Of a DNA stretch of 64,000 bases, positions 34,211 through 45,286 are shown one piece after another; position 1 is the stretch's first letter; every line of letters begins with the position of its first letter. The notes beneath the pieces were generated by a model. The model saw only the letters and a program-made list of their open reading frames with translations. It made no database searches and had not been told where the DNA came from. The translations under genes were made by a program, and so were the position numbers. The stretch spans positions 21,752,052 to 21,816,051 of the forward strand of contig NC_049987.1 in NCBI RefSeq assembly GCF_000003815.2. Reading direction: 5' to 3'. This DNA comes from Branchiostoma floridae (taxonomy: Eukaryota > Chordata > Leptocardii > Amphioxiformes > Branchiostomatidae).

Positions 34211-37200
34211 TTAAAAAAGATGATTTTCGTCGCTAGATCTTTTCTCAAACCAATAGCAGTATCTAACGAAATGTTCCTTACAGACGAGGGGGTCCCCGGG
34301 CAGGTCTGTGGCCGCATGGATCCATCGCCCATCAATACACGACATGTCGTGGTCACCACTGACAAGATCATACCCGTCCATGCATTCAAAGGAGCACATG
34401 TCCCCGGTGATGTAGGGTTCTTCGCAGTTATCGCCTAAAGTGGTGACTCCCGGGTTCAGGGGTGGATCCGGGCAGTTCGCTGGGAAGAGACATCACACAT
34501 CTATTACATGACGTTATCTCAGGGAGACTTATTGACTGGTTGCCCGAAGGAAGGCGCAGAGTGGGTCGACCAAACATAACGTTAAAGACAACGATAGAAA
34601 GAGACATTGGACTTCAATGTCTGCCATGAATGACAGATCAAACTGGAAAAACTTAATGTATTGTACATCACAAGTGTAAACCGGATATATGATGATGATG
34701 ATGATGAAAACTTACATAAATCATTCTAGCCTGGGTACCATACCATCGTGGCGCTCGAGTTGCTCTTCGGCGGTGTAGGGGTGGCCGCCCGTGCAGTTAA
34801 TTGGTACAGGCCGGGGGACTTCTTACGGGGTTAGGTTAATTTCGTTGCGCCCCGACGCTGGCGGCGTAAACTCCAAAGGCCGGCTTCAAGCTCTGGCGGC
34901 CAAATCTCAAAGGGCAGCTAATCAGACAGGCTGACGTACAGGCTGACAGAAGCAGGTCGGTGCCTAAGCACTGGGCCGGGTAAAGCACCACAAAGCCGAC
35001 CAGCGGAGAATGGTACCCAGGCTAAACTCATTCATCATTCAAGTCCATTTCCGGTGGAACAGGCTTTTGTCAAATGTATGTAAATGCTTAAAACGAGCGA
35101 TGCGTACAATTGCAGACCATGAAGGGGCCGTGCCACTTCCCATCCAGACAGGTGGCGGTAGCGGAGGAGACGGTTCCCTCGAACAGGTGGAACCCCGGCC
35201 CGCATATGTAACGGCAGACCTCCTGCTGGTCGTAGGGGGGCTCACATCCGGAGATGACGGTGTTGTTCATCACTGGCGGCTCGCCGCAGGCTGGGAAATT
35301 ACACAGTAATGAATAGTTGAGGCTATCCCACAAATTATGTGTAGCGTCATATAAAGAGGAAAAGCTTTCCCTCATGCACGATAAGTCCAACTGATGATGG
35401 TGATTATATATATGGCTGACTTGGTCCCATTGTCTGATGGTGCCATGGAGCCAAAAGGTAAGGAGTTTTAGTTTGAGTCTATTCAGATCCAAAATTAGAT
35501 TAGACATTAAGTCCAACTGGCGACCGTTAGCTGACATCTTCGATAGCTAATAGACGTCAAATGTGAACTATCCCACTTCTGACACCATGTTGTGGACTTC
35601 AGAGGTTTTCATATTCTTGATCCAAATGGGGAATTACCTCTCTATCAGCTTTTACTCCATGATTGAACAGATGAATGTCCAAGCTATAACTATAAATCTG
35701 TGTAAGGGTAAGTTAGGTTTCAAAGATGTCAAATGGTGATGGTCTAGTACTGAACATTTTCGATTTCATATAAACCATTACAACAGAGAGATCAACATCA
35801 ACCTTCATTATATTGCACAGTGCGTGTCTGCGGGGGTCATTGAAATCATCGCTGTTGGGCTGAACAGTGTTTATTTACATGTTGACTCAACCGTTGTTTA
35901 GTAACTTGTTTGATTGACACATTACAAATAGCTCAGGCGACTGATATCCGTAACGTTTGTGATCACCGCTGCTGCTATCATAACAGAGACACGGATGGGG
36001 CCGGGGCCGCATGCCCTCACCAACCCGGACACGCTGGCGTCATGTCAACACCGGCGGCATAAACTCTCTTTCTAAGAAGTTGGATCTAGTCCGGTTTTTG
36101 TCGCGTGCAGAATGATGAAATCGAGGGTTACGGTTGGTGCTTGAAATCACATTGTCAGACCGCTAGAGTCGTCATGGCAGAAGTCATTTCGCTACACGAC
36201 AGAGGTCGTTTCGCTACATGGGAAAAGTCGTAATTTGCTACACGGTACAAGTCGTTACGCTACATTTGAGTGTTATTTCTCTATATAGGCTCATAGCATT
36301 AAGAAATCATCTTCCTTTGCGTTCACAAATGTATTTACAGACGTCAGTGATCTTTGTGGCGTCTTGTGTGGCGTAAATGGTAGACTATTGAACTCGTAAT
36401 CTAGAGGCCCCGGGTTGATACTCGCCATGCCCCCGGCGTTGTGCCACTTTACACGAATCTCCCACTTGAGGATGGAGTGACGCCCACTAAGTCCTACAGT
36501 AACTATGATGCAATAATTTACATGCTTTACAACATACTCTAGTGTTACTTACTTGGTGCATGCAGACAGATGAATGGCAGCTCGGTGCTGAGTAGGAACA
36601 ACGAGAGAGAAATAAGATATGAGTTTATTTGCTAGAATGAAGTCAACACGCAATAAACTGGCCATGGGTTACTCTGTCAACATTTCTGATGGAATTTAGA
36701 TGCACATGAACAGAGCTAGAGAGGATCGTGCAAACCCCTTAGCAGGATTGCAGATGGGCTTTGTTTGGCTTATAGAGGCCTCCTCTATAAACTAGTTAGG
36801 GAAGATGCATGACTACAAGAAACTGGGTTCAAGGAGAATGGATATGCAATAAGAAAACTGCACATAATACGCCAACGTTCAACTAGTAAGCCTGCTAAGC
36901 CAGTTAGGCTAAGGCCTACGTTACATTTCCTACCCAGAGTCCGGCCGGTTTGCTGTCTTATATTGTACTTTTCGTTCCCAAAACTGGCCGACGGGGCCCT
37001 TTGTGTAAATGTGACGTTAGCCTAAAGACGCTAGCATGTTTCCCCTGTTCAAAGTGTCGGCCAGCAATGTCATGTGCTTTTTACCATAAGCTGGCGGTCT
37101 TACATAAATATGAGATGTAACATCATCGTATGAAGATACTAGTACTTTTACAGGACTTGTCTCTACCCAACGGTACGTGGGCGTTTTATACTCCTGTTGG

Positions 37201-40200
37201 TCACGTTTTTCTCCGCTTGTGTGCGTCTCCTCAGGGTTGGCGCCAACAGTGTCGTCAAAGCGATGATTGACAATCATAAGCAACGTCTGTTTGTGGCGAC
37301 AACAGGTCGATAGAAACAACACATCATGGAGATGGTTCGGCAGATGGTTGGTGTAAACTTGTCAAGAATGGCGAATAAATACTTGGCACTTTCAGGTTTA
37401 ACATTTCATACTACATACTTAGGTATAAGCCTCAAGTGTCTACCTCTTGGTCCATACAGTTGTGTTTCCCCGTTTGTGTCTAATGCATTACATCATTGTT
37501 GCCCTGTATTCAAACGGCGTCTGTCTGTTTGTAGTGACAACCGGTCGATTCCAACAACCGTATGCCCTGGCGCAGTGAACACATTCCCTAGTAGCGCCGC
37601 ACACAGCGAAAGTATTGCACTGTGTACAACTAGTACTGTTGTTCCTGATTATGATTTCTTATTTGTGAATGTTTAAATGACGTTACGTATACGCTAGAAA
37701 ACAATTTCTCAAGCAACTGGACATGATTTTGGAAACGGTCAGACGTTTCGGATAGCACCCACTACGTTTCGTCAATGAAATTGAAAAGATCAAGTAGAAA
37801 AAGGTTTTATATGTTGATGAATGATGTTGTCACGTCAATAACCCAAAGCAAGGAAGAATTTGCAACTAGAAAGGTAACATTTGCAAGCAACTACAGAATG
37901 TTTACTTTCACACCGGTGAGCCTAACAACCTACAGTACATTGTTTATTCTTACTGAAACACAGCCATCCCTGCTCTGTCCTGCCACTTGCTACATAATGT
38001 AATCGAACACCGCAAGGTGTCTGCTACTTTACTAGTAACCATGACAACCGTCTTGTCCAGGTCGTTGTCTTTATTTGTTCGGAACGAAAGAAGAGGAAAA
38101 AGAAGAAAGTAGTAAAACCAAGACGTTCCTTTTCGTGAAGGTTAACACGAAATTGGTAAATAAATATGCTAGTCTTACTAATGTGTAGATACAAGAAAAT
38201 GTTACTCAACTCAATTGACTGCTGCCCTCCTTCACAGCCTTCCTCTGTGGCCATACTGATCCAAGCGCTATGTGGGGAAAGACATTACTAGGTTTGATAG
38301 ATTCTGTGATTACAATGTAGTGTCTAGTGGCACATAGGTCAGCCTGTGTCCTTGCTGTTTCTGTATCAGGGTACATTTACGGAAAGAAGTTGCTAGCCCT
38401 TCCCTGTACTTGGCATTCATCATCATCGTTAATGACATCAAGGAGGTATCCATGCTTATATTCGGCATGTAACGTTACTCTAGCTTACTGAATCTATATT
38501 ATTTTTCTTTTCTAAAACTGTACTAGTACTAAGTCACCATTAGATCTTTGAGACCATGCTGTAGAACAATGAATGTTTCAAGCGTCTTCCTCTAAAACCA
38601 TGCAATGGTGTACAACTACACATAACGTTACAGGAATGTCATTGGAAGAATGTCCAAAAAAGTTCAACGTGACATCGAACATCATCGAACATTGTTCCGT
38701 CTTGGCTATCGAACGCGCGTTGTCCGCTAGTAACCTTTCATTTACATGTTTTTATAGTTGCGTGGCCGGACTTGAGTAACAAAATAGTAAACACGAAAGA
38801 TTTCATGTAAACAGCACAGTATCTTCTTGACCCATAGCTAGTAACCCGTAAGCAACAACCAAAACAACTATGATAGCGCCCAGGCTACTCTCACTCTACC
38901 CGGTCTCAATTAATATCGTGCGTGCCTGTTTTGTAGAATTTTCTCCAGGGGCTATGCACCTTTCTCACGCGGCGGCCATGATAGATCTAAAACGAGTTCA
39001 ATGAGGCAAACAAAAGACTGTCCATCATAATCAGCAGTTCAACCAATCGCATGGAAATTAAAAGATCCAATAAGAGAATGGCTGCATGTCTATAAAATAT
39101 CATTATGTATTTATTTTGCATCTCTTAGGGACAATGGGGTCAGTGTATGCTACTCTAAATTTCTATATCTGTCGGTGCATAACGGTAGTTATAATATTTA
39201 TTATTTGGCCTTATATTGCAAAAACAATTGTGGTTTTGGGGGGAAATAATTGGGAGTTGGTTTTAGAAATACGTTTTGTCTGTTTGCCTTATTGACCTCG
39301 TCTTCAATCAATCATGGCCGCTGCGTGCACAGACATTGGAAAAAGCCTGGCACCCAGTCTACACATACACTGTTCTGTAGAAAAAAACAACTCCAAAACT
39401 CCACTCACACTGTTCTGTAGAAGAACTCAGAACTCCATTTACACTGTTGTGTAGAAGAACTGAAAACGCCACTCACACTTTTCTATTGAAGCTCAGAACT
39501 GTACTCACACTGTTGTGTAGAACAACTCAAAACTCCACTCACACTGTTCTGTAGAAGAACTTAAGCTCACACTGTTCTGTATAAAAAACTAAAACTCACG
39601 TTGCTCTGTAGAAGAACTCGGCAGCGTGCTCGTCATGACAGTCGGGCGCGGCCAGGTATCCGTCCATCGCCTCGCACTGAGCGACGGCCTCGGAGAAAGT
39701 CGCCGTCGTGTCCGAGAAGTAGTAACAGTGCCCTTCGAACTCTTCGTAACCCTCCAGACATTCTGAAGAGCAAGAAAAGAAGTATAAGTATAGATTGCTT
39801 GCTCAGCTGAGACCCAAAGTTTTTTTACATGTTCTAAACAAGCTAACATAATAAATCACATTGCGCATTTGCACATGGACATTCAGGACAAGGGCTATTT
39901 TCAACGACAAAGAACAAGGTATACGTTGTTACTTATGAAGGTCTTGGGCTCCGAAGCTTGAACATAACGACTGATTGGGTGTGAAGCTTTTTCAGCCCAA
40001 CAGGACAGAGTTTTCGTCGGGCACCTACCTTTCCCCTACGGCCGGCCTGGCTGGCCGAGCCTGTTACAAGCGCCGGATCGATATATGTACATGTATATGT
40101 GCTGTACACGATCGTCTTTTATTTTTCTATTTTTTCTTTCCTTTCATGTTTTTGATGACGGTGAGAAACCGGTGGTTGGTTCCAAACACAGGCTCGGTAA

Positions 40201-41623
40201 ATTTGTATATTAGGTACACGGAACAAAGTTGGACTTGTGTCATGGACGAGACGGCGCTCACCTAACCCCAATCAAGCCACAGAATCCCTGAAGTTAGGTC
40301 CAATACCCGAGTGGCTAGGCTAGGGCACACCATATCGAGAGATCAATGGTTTAACCCGGTCAATCTTTGCTAGACGTTGTGTCCTTGGGAAGGGCACTTT
40401 ACACGACTTCCCTGACCCCACCCAGGTGTAATAAATGGGAGGTAAAAGGCAATGGAAGGAGAGGGATCACCACCGCCTTCCAATACCGTGCCCTAGACAC
40501 CGTGGATAACAACCTAGTCTCTACCAGACTGACTACACTGGCTGTTATGGGGAGATCAAGATTTTTTCTGCCAGAGGAGTTGGCCGGCGGGTCTTCCAGA
40601 CTGAATTCGCTGGCTGATATAGGGAGAATAATATGCCAGTGAAGTTTTGCTACCAGAGGATCGGAGTTGGCCGGCCGCACAGGGGAAACATTAACCTTAG
40701 CGTGGACTGACTCCCTTGCCCAATTTCCCGATATTTTTTGACGACCTCTACGATCCCCGTCCATAGGAGAGCCTGGTGGAGGTTAATACCAACCCACTGT
40801 CCCAGCAGCCTCACAGGACCTACCTTCATCGTTACCTACCGTGTTCTTCAGAGTGCTCGAGCTCGTCGTGTCCAGATTTTTTGCCGACTTTTACGACCCC
40901 CGTCCATATATAAGTCCTGGTGGAGGCTAATACCAACCCACTGTCCCAGCGGCCTCTCTAGACCTACCTTTACCGTTACCTACCGTGTGTGTGTTCCTCA
41001 GTGGTTGTTGAGTGTTTTTCTCTTTACGTACAGAGATCTGATGCCTGGAGCCCCCGCCACCGACATGAGATTGGGCGGTAAAATATGCATGAAGAGCTGG
41101 GGAGCATATCACTGATGATGGTTACACCTGTATGAGACCATTACAGCTTAGGCCAAGCTACATGCGATCTTCTATACACTTCCCCGTATCCCCATAGGAG
41201 AGCACGGTGGAGGTTAATACCAACCCACTGTCCCAGCGGCCTCACAAGACCTACCTCTACCTTCACCGTTACCTACCGTGTGTGTGTTCCTCAGCGTGTT
41301 CGAGCTCGTCGTGTCCAGATTTATGCCGACTTTTACGACCCCCGTCCATATGAAGGCCTGGTGGAGGCTAACACCAACCCACTGTCCCAGCGGCCTCACA
41401 AGACCTACCTCTACCTTCACCGTTACCTACCGTGAGTGTGTTCCTCAGCGTGCTCCTCGTCATGTCCGTGTGCATCGTCTGAGTGCCCGTCCGACTCCAA
41501 GTGCTCGTCTGCGTGCTCGTCCAACTCCAAGTGCTCGTCCGAGTGCTCGTCTGCGGACACCCAGCGCGGACCCAACAGCCCGACCACCGCGAGAAGAAGA
41601 ACACCGACCGCAAGACGGGACAT
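34211..41623 (-). CDS. Selectin-like C-type lectin/CCP protein, right-arm copy (complete, 280 aa)
   Basis: Exons on the minus strand: 41431-41623, 39600-39762, 36553-36587, 35108-35290 and 34211-34479. They join in phase to 843 nt. Order: signal peptide (1-24), a His/Asp/Glu-rich segment (25-64), the start of a C-type lectin domain (CLEGYEEFEGHCYYF...EAVAQCEAMDGYLAAP, about 65-118), its last residues (ELPFIC), two six-cysteine CCP modules (about 131-191 and 192-260) and a short tail after VCKEHF. No membrane segment, so probably secreted. The lectin domain is only about 60 residues instead of 110-130. The WND and calcium-site part is absent unless an exon between 36600 and 39590 was missed. 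Both truncated-domain exons are phase 2, so their joining is consistent. Paralogue: 1409-6462. Confidence 0.82.
34727..35024. mobile_element. MITE family C (MULE-like), copy 2
   Basis: Ends TAGCCTGGGTACCAT and ATGGTACCCAGGCTA. Flanks AAATCATTC and AACTCATTC give a 9-bp target duplication with one mismatch. It lies in the intron between the two CCP exons of the right-arm lectin gene and is absent from that position in the left arm, so it inserted after the duplication. Confidence 0.8.
36150..36300. mobile_element. Half of a transposon with repeated TCGCTACA motifs
   Basis: GTCATTTCGCTACA, GTCGTTTCGCTACA and GTCGTTACGCTACATTTGA(G) are followed by TGTTAT and ATAGGCTCATAGCATTA. The order matches one end of 43587-44033, where the motif is TTCGCAACA and GTTTTGCAACATTTGAA. 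The opposite end is missing. Confidence 0.6.
36361..36490 (+). repeat. tRNA-derived SINE, copy in lectin intron
   Basis: GTGTGGCGTAAATGGTAGAC (A-box-like) and GGTTGATACTC (B-box-like), followed by GCGTTGTGCCACTTTACACGA and the tail TCCCACTTGAGG. Related to the SINE at 4905-5062 by the TGTGCC...CTTTACACGA segment. Confidence 0.65.
36909..37024. mobile_element. MITE family E, short copy
   Basis: TAAGGCCTACGTTACATTTCC and AAATGTGACGTTAGCCTAA are inverted; CCGGCCGGTTTG and CTGGCCGACGGGGCCC lie just inside. About 115 bp, a shortened member of the family. Confidence 0.7.
37025..39360. other. Lectin intron 2: no further exon found
   Basis: I looked on the minus strand for the missing middle of the C-type lectin domain (W-x-DG, EPN or QPD, WND) and did not find it. 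A segment of about 110 bp is duplicated at about 37195-37320 and 37450-37570 (shared GCGTCTGTCTGTTTGTAGTGACAA type). Stretches around 38460-38770 and 39060-39300 are AT-rich without splice-framed frames. Confidence 0.5.
39365..39599 (-). repeat. Tandem copies of the lectin exon-2 donor region
   Basis: About seven units of about 34 bp read on the minus strand as TTCTTCTACAGAACAGTGTGAGT. This repeats the last codons of the exon at 39600-39762 (GAGTTCTTCTACAGAGCAAC) together with its splice donor GTGAGT. The array abuts the true donor. Confidence 0.85.
40297..40460 (+). repeat. tRNA-derived SINE in lectin intron 1
   Basis: CCCGAGTGGCTAGGCTAGGGC (A box) and a degenerate B box (GGTTTAACCC), followed by TTGTGTCCTTGGGAAGGGCACTTTACACGACTTCC and the tail CCCAGGTGTAATAAATGGGAGGTA. 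The best match to the SINE family tail in this window. Confidence 0.75.
40757..41430 (-). repeat. Tandem copies of the lectin exon-1 donor region
   Basis: About four units (about 145 bp) each contain, on the minus strand, GAACACACAC(AC)GGTAGGTAACGG, that is the end of exon 1 plus its splice donor. They continue with AGGTCTTGTGAGGCCGCTGGG and ACAGTGGGTTGGT. The true donor is at 41430; extra donors fall near 41276, 40983 and 40839. Copies with GAGCTCGAACACG extend further into exon 1. Confidence 0.85.
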
Positions 41624-41899
41624 CGCTTCTGTTATATACCGACGGTTGGAGGACCTTTTACAAGAGCTATGTAGACACAGTGTACGCTTTTTGGACCACT
41701 TACACGGCTGGGAGTACGTTGCTAGAAGTTTTGATGGTGAAGAAGTTCAGATGGTTGTCAGGACCCCGTCTGTTGGATCTGTCCCGTCGTCTTCTGGGTT
41801 AGATCTCGCCAGGCCCCTGTTTATGGCTCGGATTGCCACGTACCGTATCCTGTCTGGCACCAAGCCCCATGTTACGCCTACATTATACGCCAGTCAATA

Positions 41900-44185
41900 A
41901 AATAAGGATCAACTTGTATATGTGTATACTTTATACCTTTCATCATTCTGCCAAGTGCCAACTCACTTCTACAACAACCGGCACTTGCAATTTTCCTGTC
42001 CGACATCTTTGACTTTGTTCAGTAACGATCGAATGACTACGGCAGTGTAGATTGGTTTAGAAAGACATAAACTCTGCGTGAGCTAATTTCATAAGCAAGG
42101 TTGTGGCGATGAAATTTATGCAGATGTAGCGAGTTATTCTTTATCCAGCCGGCAAATATCGATCGCACGGATGCCTACCGTTTATATTATATCGCCAGCC
42201 ATTGATCTGTTGGACATTTGAGACTTGCCGCCTGTTTTGTTAATAGTTGTGACATTTCAAGATGTTTTGTTATTAGTTTTGACACTTGTGTACAGTTATC
42301 ATTGACGCGCGAGTCGCACATACATCCTATGTAGTTCTAGAAAAACAATTATGTTTCCTACTTTTGAAGAAACTTTTAATGATGTTCTTTTTCTATCCTT
42401 TCTTTATTCTAATGGTAGCCGGCTAACGTTGGCCATCAAGTTGTTCTTGAAATCTGTGCTTCATTGCTGCAAAGTCTATGAACTCAGTCCACGGTATGGA
42501 TGGTATTGTAGCATACACTGTGTAACCGGCCCATTGAAAGATTCCACCGAGAATCATATATACACTTAACGTTACATCATACAGAGGTTTCCCTTCAGTA
42601 GTAGTGTACTTCCCTCGCCGTCCTCAGCTGCACCCGGCTGTCATCGGTGCTGCAGTACGCCTCTGGTCGGCGGGGCGGCAGTGTTGGCCAGACACTGCCC
42701 GGCAAGTAGTTTCTAGTTGTTGCAACTCTGAGTCGAACCCCAGTAGGATGTATCCAGGCCTGTCTCTGCTATCTTTCTTGTCAGATCCCTTCTGTTTTTC
42801 CTCCTACTATATACACTAGAACCTAGGAAACGGTGCGTGAGTGTGGCCAGGGCAGAAGCAAAGCAACAGCGATTTCGGCAAAACTTGATGCCGATGCGAT
42901 GGCCTATCGCTCCGATGCGGCTGCGGTTGTTGGTTGCCTTAACGTACAGAGATTTGATGCCTGGAGCCCCCGCCTCCTCGTCCCCCACTTGAGATATGAC
43001 GGTAGACTCTCATATGATATGCATGAAGAGCTGCGGAGCATGACACCTGCACTGTCTGTATCAGACCATGTACCATGACTAAGATACATGTGAACTTCTA
43101 TACACTTAAGTCTTATGTCTACGGGAAAAGGTTACCGTCATCATCATCGTCATTTTTGTAATACTGAGCATACTTTGTTAAAAAGCACTTACACTTAACT
43201 TTTCTACACATACCTTAAACAGATCAGGGTAAAACAAGTATTTGTTGCCATCAAGATATGCTTTATTGTTATAGTGATTACGTATATTCAGGAAAGTACA
43301 TGTCTGTTACGTGTTAACAACACTGTTTATCATAGATACAGAAAAATACAAAGGGAGGACAAACGTTATCACGACTGCCATGTTGCCAATGTAAATGTGA
43401 ACAATACAATGATAGCATGCAGACATGTTATTTCTATTATCTATACGTATCTTCTTTATGTGGTTGTTTGTTGCATTTTGTCAGCCACAACTTTACAAAG
43501 GATAGACTCACCATGGAAAGGAATTCCATAGTGACTCACAAACAAACATATATATAGTCTAATACATCATATACTGTTCACTATACGGGTTACAGGTTGT
43601 TTCGCAACAATGTCAGTTCGCAACCGTCAGTTCGCAACAAGGCAAGTCTTTTCGCAACATGTACAAATTACAAGTCTATTCGCAACAAGGTACAAGTCGT
43701 TTTGCAACATTTGAATGTTATTAATTTTGATAGCCTTATAGTATTAGAAATCGTTTACGTATTCATAACATAATTATACTCCTACCTGTGCACGTATGAA
43801 ACTGTACCGCCCGGCGCATGAAAATCATCGGGCTGTCAGGTCTTTTGCACCCGGTAAAATTTTTCGCGAAAGGAGTATAATTATGTTAGGAATACGATTT
43901 CAAATACTATTAGGCTATCAAGATTAATAACATTCAAATGATGCGAAACGACTTGTACCTTGTTACGAAAAGACTTGCCTTGTTGCGAACTGACGGTTGC
44001 GAACAGACATTGTTGCGAAACAACCTGTTACCCACTATACTAGTGATGAATTCTACCGACGTGTGTAGTCTAGGAGCTAGGGCTTGAGAAGCTGAAGTTT
44101 ATAGTTGATAGTTTTCTGTGCTTTCTCAGTTCACCTTTACCCGTCAATTTAGGCGTTGAGTCTAATCTTTGTTGACTGCGGGGGG
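41900..44185. other. Gene-free region with dispersed repeats
   Basis: No coding sequence supported. A segment of about 150 bp (GTACAGAGATTTGATGCCTGGAGCCCCCGCC ... GCATGAAGAGCTG ... CTTCTATACACTT) at about 42938-43110 also occurs at about 41030-41180 upstream of the lectin donor array, so it is a dispersed repeat. The transposon 43587-44033 is listed separately. Confidence 0.55.
43587..44033. mobile_element. 447-bp transposon with long inverted ends and TTCGCAACA repeats
   Basis: Ends GGGTTACAGGTTGTTTCGC and complement extend about 150 bp inward. Each end has five or six spaced copies of TTCGCAAC(A). Flanks ACTATAC are identical (43580-43586 and 44034-44040), a 7-bp target duplication. The middle contains its own pair (GTATTCATAACATAATTATACTCCT / complement). 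No transposase. Confidence 0.88.
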
Positions 44186-45286
44186 CTAAATTTTGTACCG
44201 TTTTTTGATGAGCTTTAACATCAGACTGCCTAGAAAAATGGCTAGCACAATACCGATGACGTCAGCAGCACCAATCAATGACTCACCACTAGTCGACGTC
44301 ACACTACTGACCGACGCGTCCTCAATCCCTGTGCTGGTGTTCGCGCGACTGGTGACAGTTTCAGAGACAGTTCCATCTTCTGTTGCAGTGTCGTTTGGGG
44401 ATAAACTCTTAACACGTTGAACCGTGGTTACGTGCGGTTTGTCCCTTTGCTCAGTTGGACCGGCTCTTGTATGGTTACTTTGTAGGGAGCCATAAGTCCT
44501 AGTACTCCTCACCATGCCCTTACCGTCGTTGCTTGGGATAAATGTAGAAGTCTTCGATGTTGTTGAAGAGCGTACAGATGACTCACACTCTGAAGAAGGG
44601 ATGGAAAGGGTTGACAGGGGTCTTTTTTGAAACCGGGCGGGTGAACTGCAGATCAGGTCGCCTGTATCGCTGGGTAGAAATGGCGCGTCGCATAGATCAG
44701 CCGAGCGACATGTGAAATCAGTGTCACCACAGGTCTGTAGGCATCTCAGCTTGGTGATCAGCCATCGCAGGCTGCAGTCACAGCGGAAAGGGTTGTGGTC
44801 CAGCATCACTCTGGCTTGGATGTGGGGAACCCCCAGGTCGCGCTCAGACAGGGACGCGATCCGGTTGTCGGACAAATTTACGGTGAACAGTTTCGTGAGT
44901 CGTGCGATGCACACTCCTAATCCAACGCTTCTTATCCTGTTCGACTCGAACTCGAGAAACCTCAGATTTGGCAGGTTGCAGAGGGATCCCCACGACACGG
45001 TCTCGATGAGGTTTTTACTGAGGTCCAGCGTGTACAGCTCAGGCAACGGCGGGATGTACGTAACGTGGCGGATCATGTTACTGTGCAGGTGCAGGAGAAC
45101 TGTTTCGGGTGGTATGTTCTCGGGGAAGGCGGACAGTGCGCGCTTGGTACATTTAACGCGTAGTTGACTGAAGGTTGATATTTGTGGGCAGATGCAGTCT
45201 CTGGGTAAAGTCTCGCCATCGGTACTCACGGCCTTCCAGACAATGATGACGAAAAGAACACGTCGTAGGCTACCGAGGACTCCCAT
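44186..45286 (-). CDS. Single-exon LRR type I membrane protein (366 aa)
   Basis: One uninterrupted frame from ATG at 45286. It has a hydrophobic signal peptide (about 5-21) and a cysteine-bounded LRR N-terminal cap (C31, C33, C46). About five leucine-rich repeats follow (60-160; for example LYTLDLSKNLIETV, LRFLEFESNRIRSV, LFTVNLSDNRIASL), then an LRR C-terminal cap (NPFRCDCSLRWL at 165-176, further cysteines at 182, 186, 193, 199 and 213). A Ser/Thr-rich stalk with many potential glycosylation sites (225-335), one transmembrane helix (about 338-360) and a very short basic tail (KKRYKI) complete it. The layout is that of small LRR receptors or adhesion proteins such as AMIGO-, LRRN- or LINGO-like proteins without Ig domains, a type expanded in amphioxus. 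Ligand unknown; it has no cytoplasmic signalling domain. Confidence 0.9.
   Translation of the reverse strand: MGVLGSLRRVLFVIIVWKAVSTDGETLPRDCICPQISTFSQLRVKCTKRALSAFPENIPPETVLLHLHSNMIRHVTYIPPLPELYTLDLSKNLIETVSWGSLCNLPNLRFLEFESNRIRSVGLGVCIARLTKLFTVNLSDNRIASLSERDLGVPHIQARVMLDHNPFRCDCSLRWLITKLRCLQTCGDTDFTCRSADLCDAPFLPSDTGDLICSSPARFQKRPLSTLSIPSSECESSVRSSTTSKTSTFIPSNDGKGMVRSTRTYGSLQSNHTRAGPTEQRDKPHVTTVQRVKSLSPNDTATEDGTVSETVTSRANTSTGIEDASVSSVTSTSGESLIGAADVIGIVLAIFLGSLMLKLIKKRYKI

Noticed and set aside
37326-37676. 116-codon frame MEMVRQMVGV..., plus strand
   Set aside because: No domain, lies in the lectin intron and overlaps a local duplication; codon composition not gene-like.
41632-41641. TATATAA upstream of the lectin start codon (minus strand)
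   Set aside because: It lies only about 10 bp from the ATG, so a start site 25-30 bp downstream of it would fall inside the coding sequence. Not accepted as the promoter.
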